A stretch of 5,963 nucleotides of DNA from Lachnospiraceae bacterium (lineage in GTDB: Bacteria; Bacillota_A; Clostridia; Lachnospirales; Lachnospiraceae), in NCBI GenBank assembly GCA_024691045.1, contig JAILOC010000079.1:1-5963 (forward strand), given 5' to 3'. The position numbers were made by a program, and so were the translations under genes. Shown here piece after piece: positions 1-5,963 of the stretch. Each line of letters opens with the position of its first letter. Positions within the stretch are counted from its first letter, which is position 1. The notes beneath the pieces were generated by a model. It was not told the DNA's origin and made no database searches. It was given only the letters and a program-made list of their open reading frames with translations.

Positions 1-1130
1 ATGCTTATCCCAGCACGCTCAGATCATATTACGTGTATCTGATAGATATAACCGAGGATATGATAGCAGCTGCAAAGGCTAATGAGGTATCGGCCGGCAC
101 GGAAGGCGTATCGCTTTGCAGGATCAATAAGGATATGGAGATCACGTCGAACGATCCGATGCTTCTTTCCTTTAACGGAACGGATTATTTCTCTTCCTCG
201 TACAATTCGGATATGCTCAGGCTTTATAAGGAGCTCGGAATACTGCAGTATCATTACAAGGCCTGCGATAAGGGCAGTACGATCGTGACCGATATGATCC
301 TCGGTGTCGACTATGAGCTGTATTACAATAAGCCCGAATACGGATATGATTTTGTGGCATCAAACGGTTTTACGAGTCTTTATCATAATCCTTACTCGCT
401 TGGTATCGGATATATGGCCTGCCCCGATACATGCGAATTCGGCCGTGATCCGTTTGCAAACCAGAATATGTATATTTCATCCGTGCTCGGAGATTCGGTA
501 AGCGTTTATGAACCTGCGGATTATACGGAAAATGAGAGAGTTATAGACGGTGTTAAGGTTACGGACTCCGCAGGGGATTACGTGATCACGCCGATGCCCA
601 TGAAGACCATTGTCTTCACGCCTCCCGCAGGGCAGAATGTATATCTTAATTTCGAGCTTTTGAGCGAATCGGAACTTGATTATGATTCGAAGACAAGCTC
701 TGAAACAATAAGGGTATATATGGATGAACCGGGATGGGGCGGAGAGTTTAACGGTTATCAGAGAGCTTCTAACATGTACCTCGGAAACCATTATACCGAC
801 AGAGATTTTGTGCTTGAGATATATGATTCGGGAGAAGACAGGACGGCTTATCTTTACAAGCTCGATATGGATAAGCTGAAGGAAAGCTACGAAGCCATAA
901 ATGAGTGCAGATTTATCGCAGATCAGGTGTCAGGAGGCATTATTTCAGGTCGTGTAAATGTAAAGTACGAAGACAGGAATGTGCTGGTCATGACGGTTCC
1001 GTATTCGGATTGCTTTGCAGCGACCGTGGACGGAGTGAGAGTTCAGACGGAAAAGTATGCGGGAGCGCTGCTTTCGATACCGGATCTGGAGTCCGGAGAG
1101 CACGAGATAGTACTGGAATATAAGCCTTAA
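1..1130 (+). CDS. YfhO-family membrane protein, C-terminal part (5' end outside window)
   Basis: The reading frame is open from the window edge (first complete codon at position 3), so this is the 3' end of a longer gene. The GTG at 33 is an internal Val, not a convincing start. The visible 375 residues match the extracytoplasmic half of YfhO-like proteins in pattern: a segment with NSDMLRLYKELGI, then the ILGVDYEL strand, the HNPYSLGIGYM motif, a QN-containing helix, and a final beta-rich domain with VLVMTVPYSDCFAATVDGVRV and GEHEIVLEYKP. Family members are polytopic membrane proteins, usually over 800 residues. B. subtilis YfhO is linked to lipoteichoic acid glycosylation with CsbB, so an envelope-glycan role is inferred here. 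The N-terminal membrane helices would lie to the left of the window. The protein stops right after the beta domain, where many relatives continue into a last membrane helix. Family call is firm; substrate unknown. Confidence 0.85.
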   Translation, partial: AYPSTLRSYYVYLIDITEDMIAAAKANEVSAGTEGVSLCRINKDMEITSNDPMLLSFNGTDYFSSSYNSDMLRLYKELGILQYHYKACDKGSTIVTDMILGVDYELYYNKPEYGYDFVASNGFTSLYHNPYSLGIGYMACPDTCEFGRDPFANQNMYISSVLGDSVSVYEPADYTENERVIDGVKVTDSAGDYVITPMPMKTIVFTPPAGQNVYLNFELLSESELDYDSKTSSETIRVYMDEPGWGGEFNGYQRASNMYLGNHYTDRDFVLEIYDSGEDRTAYLYKLDMDKLKESYEAINECRFIADQVSGGIISGRVNVKYEDRNVLVMTVPYSDCFAATVDGVRVQTEKYAGALLSIPDLESGEHEIVLEYKP

Positions 1131-1133
1131 AGG

Positions 1134-1164
1134 AAAAGTCAGGAGACGTTATCTCCTGACTTTT
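1134..1164. terminator. Bidirectional intrinsic terminator between convergent genes
   Basis: A perfect 13-bp inverted repeat (AAAAGTCAGGAGA / TCTCCTGACTTTT) surrounds a 5-base loop CGTTA. It begins 3 bases after the stop codon of the rightward YfhO-like gene and overlaps the TAA stop of the leftward phosphatase gene. On the + strand the stem ends in TTTTATTTAT. On the - strand it ends in TTTTCCTTT. This is the usual A-stem/U-tail form of a terminator serving two convergent transcripts. Only the sequence pattern supports it. Confidence 0.85.
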
Positions 1165-1954
1165 ATTTATAGGTTATGTATATTTCTTTGCCGGTTTCGA
1201 GCTGGTAGCAGCCGAGACGGCTGGATTTGGAATTTAGTGCCATTCCGCAGTCGACATCGATGACCTTGATACCGCCGCGTCTTTTGATCTTGCAGATCTG
1301 TCCGCGTCCCTTTTCATCCATACAGCCGAGGCGCTGTGTAAATACGTGGCCTACAATATAAGTGTCCTCGGGATAAGCGAACCAGTCATATTCGAGCATA
1401 TCTATGGGTGGTCTGTCATCAAGCAGTGAATCCCATACGACCGATTCCGCATCGATAAGAGCATCCTTGTAAAGAAGCTCATTTCCGAATTTATATCCAA
1501 CGGAATAGGAGTGTGAGATGTGATAATCGGTATCACCGATATGGACTCTTTTGATGAGTTTCAGGCTCTTGAGATACTGGATTATCCTGTCCTGTTCCTT
1601 GCGCTCGAGCTTCACGAACTGGTTGTAGGTCGTCTTTCCGCCGTTTGCGGGGTGGAACCAGAGGTCTACGGGAGTGAAGGCTTCTCCGATATCGGATTTC
1701 TTCGTTAAGCCGTATTTTTCGTTTTTTCTCATGAAATCGATGGCATCTATCATCATAAGTTCATGATTTCCCAGGAACATTTCCATATTCTTCCTGCTCA
1801 TCACATCCTGTATGATCTTGATGCCGTCACGGCCCCTGTCTATAACATCACCTACAACATACATAAAATCATCCTCGGAGAATTTAAGCTTCTCGAGGAG
1901 CTTTTTGTATGTGCTGAAATGACCGTGTAAATCACTTATAGCATAGGTACTCAT
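1163..1954 (-). CDS. PPP-family metallophosphoesterase (putative Ser/Thr protein phosphatase)
   Basis: The 263-residue product carries the calcineurin-like/PPP phosphatase motifs in order: SDLHGH (residues 7-12, metal ligands D8 and H10), GDVIDRG (35-41), GNHE (62-65, catalytic H64), a later metal-binding His in HISHS (H148) and VGH (H203), followed by the terminal IDVDCG strand. Length fits bacterial and lambda-type PPP enzymes. These are two-metal hydrolases that act on phosphoproteins or on small phosphoesters such as diadenosine tetraphosphate. Next to a kinase gene, protein phosphatase activity is the better guess, but motifs alone do not settle it. No signal peptide or membrane helix is visible, so it should be cytoplasmic. 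The ATG at 1954 is the only usable start: an in-frame TAA lies three codons upstream and the first catalytic motif begins at residue 7. It follows the kinase gene by 21 bp, probably on the same transcript. Confidence 0.9.
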   Translation of the reverse strand: MSTYAISDLHGHFSTYKKLLEKLKFSEDDFMYVVGDVIDRGRDGIKIIQDVMSRKNMEMFLGNHELMMIDAIDFMRKNEKYGLTKKSDIGEAFTPVDLWFHPANGGKTTYNQFVKLERKEQDRIIQYLKSLKLIKRVHIGDTDYHISHSYSVGYKFGNELLYKDALIDAESVVWDSLLDDRPPIDMLEYDWFAYPEDTYIVGHVFTQRLGCMDEKGRGQICKIKRRGGIKVIDVDCGMALNSKSSRLGCYQLETGKEIYITYK

Positions 1955-1968
1955 ATGCTTTTAAGTTG

Positions 1969-1975
1969 TCCCTCT
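1969..1975 (-). promoter_or_regulatory. Ribosome binding site of the phosphatase gene
   Basis: AGAGGGA begins directly after the kinase gene's TAA stop codon and lies 14 bases before the phosphatase ATG. The spacing is longer than the usual 6-9 bases, so initiation may be modest or helped by ribosomes finishing the kinase gene. Confidence 0.5.
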
Positions 1976-3865
1976 TTAAGAAATTCTTTTGATAGAATCG
2001 CTGCTTACACAGATAACGGGTCTGATGCCGCATCGTTTATTGAGCATCCAGTTCTGCGGACCGTCACGTCCGATGAGCTGTCCGTAAGCATCCTCACTTG
2101 CGATGCAGGATTTATCGCCGGAGAATTCGCCCCTTGAACGGAGACCGAAGCACGGTACGAAATCGGGGTCTCTGGGAAGGGCGGCGGTGTATTGAGATAC
2201 TGGTGCCTTGCAGTAGACATTGTCCGTATTCTTCTTCGAACGGTCGATCTGATCCTTGGATCTGTCAAAACCGTAATAAAGCTCATTCAGCGAAGGAATG
2301 TATACCTTATCATTGGTATATCTGTCGTCCAGGGCAGAAGTGGGAGTGGAGATCTTGGTATAGTGAAGCTTGATCTTCTCCTGAGCTGAGAATGCCATAT
2401 TGATAAATACGGAATTCAGCCATGCCCTTAATTTGGAAGTGCCCCAATAGATCTCACTCTTGATCTTGACTATATCCTTGTCGGACATACGTAAATATGA
2501 AGTGCCGTTAAAAGGAAGATAATCAAGGATGTATTCGCTTATGAGAGTGGTACGGCCCTTTGAATCGTTGGCGACTCTCCAGGGGATGGCATTGTACTTG
2601 AAGTACTTGTATCCGTCCTTGACCCTCGAATGCTTGAGATTGAACTTGCTTAAGAAGCCGGATGAATCGCGGCTCTTGGAATCCCTGTACATGGGAAGGC
2701 GGTAGTAGCGCTCTTCATTGACAACAGCAGTGTTGTTCTCATCATATTCGGCGCATTCGATGTCACTCGTGATCTTCTCGGGAGGAAGCTCATTCATGGG
2801 ATATGAACCGAACCAAACCCTTCCGTCGTGGTCCATGACAATGACTCTGCGCTCGGCAACGGCTTCCTGTGCGTGTGACTGTTTGGCCTGACGCTTGAAA
2901 CCGTAGATATCGAAATAGAGCTCATCGATCGACTGCTGGCGTTCTTCGGGTCTCATGGAAAGTCCCTTCATGATCGCTTCACCGATACCGGGATCGAGAT
3001 CGATATTGTAGCTGTTGATCGGAGTGATAAGGTCATTTTCCTCACGCTCTATAGCAGACTGGGGAATGTCACCTGTCACAAGATAGTAGAGCGTTGAGCA
3101 GATTCCGTAGATATCGGTCCAGGGACCCTGCTCGGAGATACGTGAGAACATCTGCTCCGGAGGAGCAAATCCCCATTTTCCGAGGAATTCCTGCTTTGCC
3201 TTGGCTCCGGCTTTTCTGGAACCGCCGAAATCGATAAGCTTAACGGAACCGTCCTTATCGATCATGATATTGTCGGGAGATACGTCACGGTGAATAAGAC
3301 CTGACTGATGGAGGTCTCCGAGAATGTCGATAACGGGCTCTATAAGATTAAGAGCCTTGTCGGATGAAAGCCATCCGCCGTGTGCGTCTACGAATTTAAA
3401 CAGGTTTCCGTTCTCGAGGTATTCCATAACAATATAACCTGTATTATTCTCATAAAACAGGTCTTTGATGGAAACAACACCGGGATTTTTGGAATATTCG
3501 GCAAGGATTCTTGCTTCCCTGAGGTAAGCCTGGGTTTCTTCATCATAGCTGTCGGAATTGACCTCATCCAAAACAATGAGTGTATGTCCGTCTTCAGCTC
3601 TGTCTACCAGGTCTTCGGGAAAGAACTCCTTGATGGCGACACGGTATTCGAGAAGGAGATCAAATCCTATATATGTGATACCGTATCCGCCTTTACCAAG
3701 GATATTACCGATAAGTATTTTGTTGTTGAGTATGGTGCCGGGGGTCAGTGCCTTGGCCCAGGTCTTTTCTCCGATCTTCTCGTGACCGCAGAAAGGGCAT
3801 ATATCGGGTTGGTCGCTGATCTTCATGCACCTTAAGCAGAGTTTGCCTATGTCGTATTTGTTCAT
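1976..3865 (-). CDS. Soluble Ser/Thr protein kinase with N-terminal zinc ribbon and C-terminal DUF6273-like domain
   Basis: The 629-residue product has three parts. Residues 10-26 form a CxxC-x9-CxxC zinc ribbon (C10, C13, C23, C26). Residues about 48-325 are a Hanks-type kinase domain: glycine loop GKGGYG (57-62), VAIK lysine K79, helix C Glu E117, catalytic loop HRDVSPDN (D194, N199), DFG (212-214), APPE (234-237) and the TDIYG aspartate D251, so it appears catalytically complete. Residues about 345-620 resemble DUF6273: FGSYP (352-356), IPWRV (427-431), LISEYILD (441-448), LRAWLNSVFINMAFS (479-493), KVYIPSLNEL (520-529), FGLRSRG (573-579) and a closing GIRPVICV (613-620). No membrane helix or PASTA repeat is seen, so it should be cytoplasmic. 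The start at 3865 is fixed by an in-frame TAA two codons upstream and by the zinc-ribbon cysteines; no good Shine-Dalgarno precedes it. It follows the repeat-protein gene by 42 bp and precedes a phosphatase gene. Kinase call firm; signal and substrates unknown. Confidence 0.92.
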   Translation of the reverse strand: MNKYDIGKLCLRCMKISDQPDICPFCGHEKIGEKTWAKALTPGTILNNKILIGNILGKGGYGITYIGFDLLLEYRVAIKEFFPEDLVDRAEDGHTLIVLDEVNSDSYDEETQAYLREARILAEYSKNPGVVSIKDLFYENNTGYIVMEYLENGNLFKFVDAHGGWLSSDKALNLIEPVIDILGDLHQSGLIHRDVSPDNIMIDKDGSVKLIDFGGSRKAGAKAKQEFLGKWGFAPPEQMFSRISEQGPWTDIYGICSTLYYLVTGDIPQSAIEREENDLITPINSYNIDLDPGIGEAIMKGLSMRPEERQQSIDELYFDIYGFKRQAKQSHAQEAVAERRVIVMDHDGRVWFGSYPMNELPPEKITSDIECAEYDENNTAVVNEERYYRLPMYRDSKSRDSSGFLSKFNLKHSRVKDGYKYFKYNAIPWRVANDSKGRTTLISEYILDYLPFNGTSYLRMSDKDIVKIKSEIYWGTSKLRAWLNSVFINMAFSAQEKIKLHYTKISTPTSALDDRYTNDKVYIPSLNELYYGFDRSKDQIDRSKKNTDNVYCKAPVSQYTAALPRDPDFVPCFGLRSRGEFSGDKSCIASEDAYGQLIGRDGPQNWMLNKRCGIRPVICVSSDSIKRIS

Positions 3866-3907
3866 GGCTTATCGCATGTTAAATAAAACAAACTGAGTTT
3901 AAAGTTA

Positions 3908-5842
3908 TTACAGGTCAAGGAGCTTGGACTTGAAGTCAGCAAATTCGCCGTCGGAGATAATGCCGGCATCGTGAATCTTGGTAAGGAGCTCGATCTTCTT
4001 CTTGAACAGATCCATATCTCCGTTAACGGGAGAGGTGATATCCGCAACGATCTGTGCCTTAGCTGCATCGTATTCATCCTGAGTCTCAAGACCGCCGTCA
4101 ACTGCTACACGGTGGAGAGCCATTCTGTTAACTTCATCGGAATTAGCGGAGATGGAAGCGATAATCTCTGCCTTCTTGCCGGTAAGTTCGCTCTCTGAAA
4201 GCCACTCACACTCTTTGAGGAGCATGAGCTTCTTGATCTTGGACTTAAGGGTATCAGCATTTCCTGCATCGATCGCATCGAGATCGGAGATGAGTCTGGT
4301 ACGCTTTGCTTCGAAATCATCTGAGGTGATAACACCTGCCTCGACCATTGCGGGCCATCTGCCGAGCTTAGCCTTAAGAGCGTCGCGATCGTCTGTCGAC
4401 TTGGGATTGAGAGCAAGCTTAAGTCTGTTGATCTCATTATTGTAATCGGTCTCGGAAATGATCTCGGCATCCTTGAGCATAGCCTGCTTCTTGAGGTTGA
4501 GGATGAACTTGTCGTTATTGTCGGAATCGTCGTATCCGGTTCCGTCAATAAGTGCGTCGGTGAGCTTGTCGCACTCAGATTCGGAGATCAGACCGCTCAT
4601 TCTGATAACGGGGATCATCTTGAGATTCTCTTTGAAATCGTCGAGATCTGCTACACCGGAATCAAAGCAGGGATCCACAATATTGCGAACCTGCTTGTTG
4701 TAATCTTCGTCTGTAAGAAGGCCGCTTGCCTTGGAAATGATGACCTTCTGGATCCTCTCGTAGAACTTGTCGAGTCCCTTCTCTTTGCAGATGAGCTCAA
4801 GCTTCTTGCTCTTGTAGTCATCGTCGCTCATTACGCCCATTTCATGCATGACTTCGATCTTCTTGAGCTTGTCCTCGAAGGAGGCGGTATCGATAGCAGG
4901 CTTTTCCGGAGCGGGTGCGGGAGCAGGTGCAGGTGCGGGAGCGGGAGCAGGTGCTGCTGCAGGAGCGGGATTATGTGAAAGGATGGCAGATCCTGCGGGA
5001 GCAGTCTGAGGAGCTTCCGAAGGATTTGTATGTGAAAGGATAGCGGAGCCGGTTCCCGCTGCGGGAGTGGGAGTGGAATTGACTGTAGGAATCTTCGCAC
5101 TTCCGGGAGCGATAACAGGCTGGGGATTAGCCTGATTCATGGCAGCTTCTTCAGCAGAGCCGTGAAGAGGCTTTCTTACGATAACGGGTTCTGATTCGTT
5201 AACTGAATCACCTCTGAGTGCTTCATTCATGGCAACAGAGGGTGAAGGCTGTACAGATCTGGATCCGGGATTATATACATTTTCATTCGAAGGTGCTACG
5301 GGAGCAGGAGCAGGTGAAGGAACGGGTACCGCAACGGGAGTGGGAGCGACCGGCTCGGGTGCGGGACGAACGCCGTTTGAATTGGCAAGGGTAGCAGCTG
5401 AAGGAGGAACGGGACGAGATCCGTTGGAGATGGGTCTTGCACCGTTGGAAGTTCCTCTTCCGGTCCTGTTGGCTCTTGCAAGCTCGTTCTTCTGCTTGAA
5501 GGTCATGAGAGTATCATAAGCTTCGTTGGAATTCTTGACGTTGGGAAGAATGATCTTGGAAGTCTTCTTGCCATACATTGTTTCAACGGTAGCTTCGATA
5601 ACGAGTGCTTCGGAACCCTGATATTCCTCACGCCTTACATCTCTGACGTCTGTTGAAGCAAATTCAAAGGTTTCACAGCTCTCGGAACTGGAACCCTGCT
5701 GCTGAACGAAAGCCTTTCCGTTGATAAGTATTCTGTCGGAATCGCTGTCATCGATTTCAAGCTTCAAATCCTTGACCTTCTGGTTACCCATCAGTCTTCT
5801 CATTGAAGTTCCGTAGGTGGATGTGTACGTTTTTCTTGCCAT
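3908..5842 (-). CDS. Multi-SHOCT repeat protein with possible PH-like N-terminal domain and Pro/Ala linker
   Basis: The 644-residue product has no family name I can give. Residues 1-20 are basic. Residues about 28-118 are a beta-rich globular region ending in a helix (NEAYDTLMTFKQK), loosely like the PH-like domains found with SHOCT in other bacteria; this part is tentative. Residues about 124-317 are a disordered Pro/Ala/Ser linker with repeated SNGxRP and GSAILSH motifs and a final (AP)n run. Residues 321-644 are eight tandem helical hairpins of about 35 residues with the SHOCT pattern (for example AGIISDGEF, AGVITSDDF, SGLLTDEDY). SHOCT domains are thought to act in oligomerisation or protein contacts, so a scaffold, adaptor or kinase substrate is inferred. 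No signal peptide or membrane helix is visible. The start is the ATG at 5842, preceded by GGAGGT with a 9-base spacer. The frame stays open to an ATG at 5878, but that one lacks a ribosome site and would place the GGAGGT inside the gene. It is the first gene of the kinase-phosphatase operon. Confidence 0.8.
   Translation of the reverse strand: MARKTYTSTYGTSMRRLMGNQKVKDLKLEIDDSDSDRILINGKAFVQQQGSSSESCETFEFASTDVRDVRREEYQGSEALVIEATVETMYGKKTSKIILPNVKNSNEAYDTLMTFKQKNELARANRTGRGTSNGARPISNGSRPVPPSAATLANSNGVRPAPEPVAPTPVAVPVPSPAPAPVAPSNENVYNPGSRSVQPSPSVAMNEALRGDSVNESEPVIVRKPLHGSAEEAAMNQANPQPVIAPGSAKIPTVNSTPTPAAGTGSAILSHTNPSEAPQTAPAGSAILSHNPAPAAAPAPAPAPAPAPAPAPEKPAIDTASFEDKLKKIEVMHEMGVMSDDDYKSKKLELICKEKGLDKFYERIQKVIISKASGLLTDEDYNKQVRNIVDPCFDSGVADLDDFKENLKMIPVIRMSGLISESECDKLTDALIDGTGYDDSDNNDKFILNLKKQAMLKDAEIISETDYNNEINRLKLALNPKSTDDRDALKAKLGRWPAMVEAGVITSDDFEAKRTRLISDLDAIDAGNADTLKSKIKKLMLLKECEWLSESELTGKKAEIIASISANSDEVNRMALHRVAVDGGLETQDEYDAAKAQIVADITSPVNGDMDLFKKKIELLTKIHDAGIISDGEFADFKSKLLDL
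3911..4882 (-). repeat. Region encoding eight tandem SHOCT-like helical hairpins
   Basis: Protein-level repeats at residues about 321-352, 357-390, 399-433, 443-478, 486-520, 529-563, 569-601 and 609-644. Each has an amphipathic first helix rich in Lys/Leu, a turn (MGVMSDDDY, SGLLTDEDY, SGLISESEC, AEIISETDY, AGVITSDDF, CEWLSESEL, GGLETQDEY, AGIISDGEF) and a second charged helix. The copies have diverged strongly at both protein and DNA level, so this is an old expansion rather than a recent duplication. The first and last copies look closest to canonical SHOCT. Confidence 0.75.
4908..4970 (-). repeat. Low-complexity hexanucleotide tract encoding an (Ala-Pro)n run
   Basis: The + strand shows near-repeats of the unit GGNGCN (ggagcg, ggtgcg, ggagca and so on), which the gene reads as alternating Ala-Pro, with a short Ala-Ala-Ala break near its start. 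It forms the end of the linker just before the first SHOCT-like hairpin. Third-position variation shows it is not a pure microsatellite. Because the unit is six bases, gain or loss of units would keep the reading frame and change only linker length. Confidence 0.8.
4973..5050 (-). repeat. Duplicated GSAILSH peptide motif in the linker
   Basis: The seven-residue motif GSAILSH is encoded twice, at 5030-5050 (residues 265-271) and 4973-4993 (residues 284-290). It is followed by TNP in one copy and NP in the other. It stands out as two short hydrophobic islands in an otherwise Pro/Ala-rich disordered stretch. The two DNA copies differ mainly at synonymous sites, so the peptide rather than the DNA seems to be kept. 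Confidence 0.7.
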
Positions 5843-5851
5843 TTGTAAATG

Positions 5852-5857
5852 ACCTCC
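5852..5857 (-). promoter_or_regulatory. Strong ribosome binding site that sets the start of the repeat protein
   Basis: GGAGGT, a full match to the anti-Shine-Dalgarno core, lies 9 bases before the ATG at 5842. It decides in favour of that start over the in-frame ATG at 5878, which has no comparable site. Confidence 0.85.
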
Positions 5858-5892
5858 GAATGAAATAATAGAATGCAAAAAAATGACAAAGT

Positions 5893-5919
5893 GGAGAAAA
5901 TTTCAGAATTTTTTTCTCC
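5893..5919 (-). other. Leader hairpin upstream of the three-gene operon
   Basis: Read on the - strand, GGAG plus AAAATT pairs with AATTTT plus CTCC around a CTGA loop, with a three-A bulge on the 5' side. A T-run (TTTTTTT) follows about ten bases later rather than directly, so it does not have normal terminator geometry. It could be an mRNA-stabilising or regulatory leader structure, or chance pairing in an AT-rich leader. Confidence 0.4.
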
Positions 5920-5938
5920 CCCTCACTCATACTTCGTT

Positions 5939-5947
5939 ATAATATCA
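5939..5947 (-). promoter_or_regulatory. Candidate extended -10 promoter element for the operon
   Basis: On the - strand TGATATTAT contains a TATTAT hexamer (one mismatch to TATAAT) with TG one base upstream, as in extended -10 promoters. It would start transcription near 5932, giving a leader of about 90 bases before the ATG at 5842. The matching -35 position falls partly beyond the window edge and cannot be judged. Confidence 0.45.
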
Positions 5948-5963
5948 CATTTTTCTGATAAAT

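Noticed and set aside
3380..3835. 151-codon + strand open frame inside the kinase gene
   Set aside because: It lies wholly antisense to clear kinase motifs, has no ribosome site or recognisable product, and is a shadow of codon use in the real gene.
3866..3907. Possible terminator between the repeat-protein and kinase genes
   Set aside because: The only hairpin on the - strand is about 4 bp (AAAC-TCA-GTTT) before a T-rich stretch; too weak to count as an intrinsic terminator, though slight attenuation cannot be excluded.
4105..4548. 147-codon - strand frame overlapping the SHOCT-repeat gene
   Set aside because: An out-of-frame, Ser/Arg-rich translation within the repeat region, with no motif; the in-frame SHOCT-like repeats explain the DNA.
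4908..4970. CRISPR or tandem-repeat array suggested by repeated GGAGCG-type units
   Set aside because: Units are six bases without spacers and are in frame as Ala-Pro codons; simple coding low complexity.
5843..5878. Upstream ATG at 5878 adding 12 residues to the repeat protein
   Set aside because: No ribosome site before it, and the extra codons include the GGAGGT that serves the ATG at 5842.
5911..5943. + strand promoter with TATAAT at 5938-5943 firing out of the window
   Set aside because: The -35 position (around 5915-5920) reads TCTCCC, unlike TTGACA, and the same bases fit an extended -10 on the - strand, where a gene follows.

Overview
This window looks like a chromosomal segment from a Gram-positive member of the Bacillota, most likely a Clostridia/Lachnospiraceae-type gut or rumen anaerobe. 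That placement is an inference from gene content: a YfhO-family envelope protein, a soluble Ser/Thr kinase carrying a DUF6273-like C-terminal domain, and SHOCT-type helical repeats, with moderate GC content and strong GGAGG-type ribosome binding sites. No RNA genes, transposases, CRISPR arrays or phage genes were seen.

Layout: (1) The left edge holds the 3' part of a rightward gene (to 1130) encoding the extracytoplasmic C-terminal portion of a YfhO-like membrane protein. (2) A perfect 13-bp inverted repeat (1134-1164) separates it from the next genes and probably terminates transcription from both sides. (3) The rest, 1163-5842, is three leftward genes that read like one operon. In transcription order they are: a 644-residue protein with a possible PH-like N-terminal domain, a long Pro/Ala linker and eight tandem SHOCT-like helical hairpins; a 629-residue Ser/Thr protein kinase with an N-terminal four-cysteine zinc ribbon and a C-terminal DUF6273-like domain; and a 263-residue PPP-family metallophosphoesterase/protein phosphatase. 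(4) The right edge (5843-5963) is a leader with a plausible extended -10 promoter and a hairpin upstream of the first operon gene.

How they may work together: a kinase and a PPP-type phosphatase lie 21 bp apart, behind a gene for a large multi-repeat protein with a Ser/Thr-containing disordered linker. This suggests a soluble reversible-phosphorylation module in which the repeat protein is the substrate, scaffold or adaptor. No transmembrane segment is visible in any of the three products, so the system would act in the cytoplasm, unlike the membrane-anchored PASTA-type PrkC/PrpC pair. The operon arrangement and domain content are visible in the sequence. The functional link is an inference.
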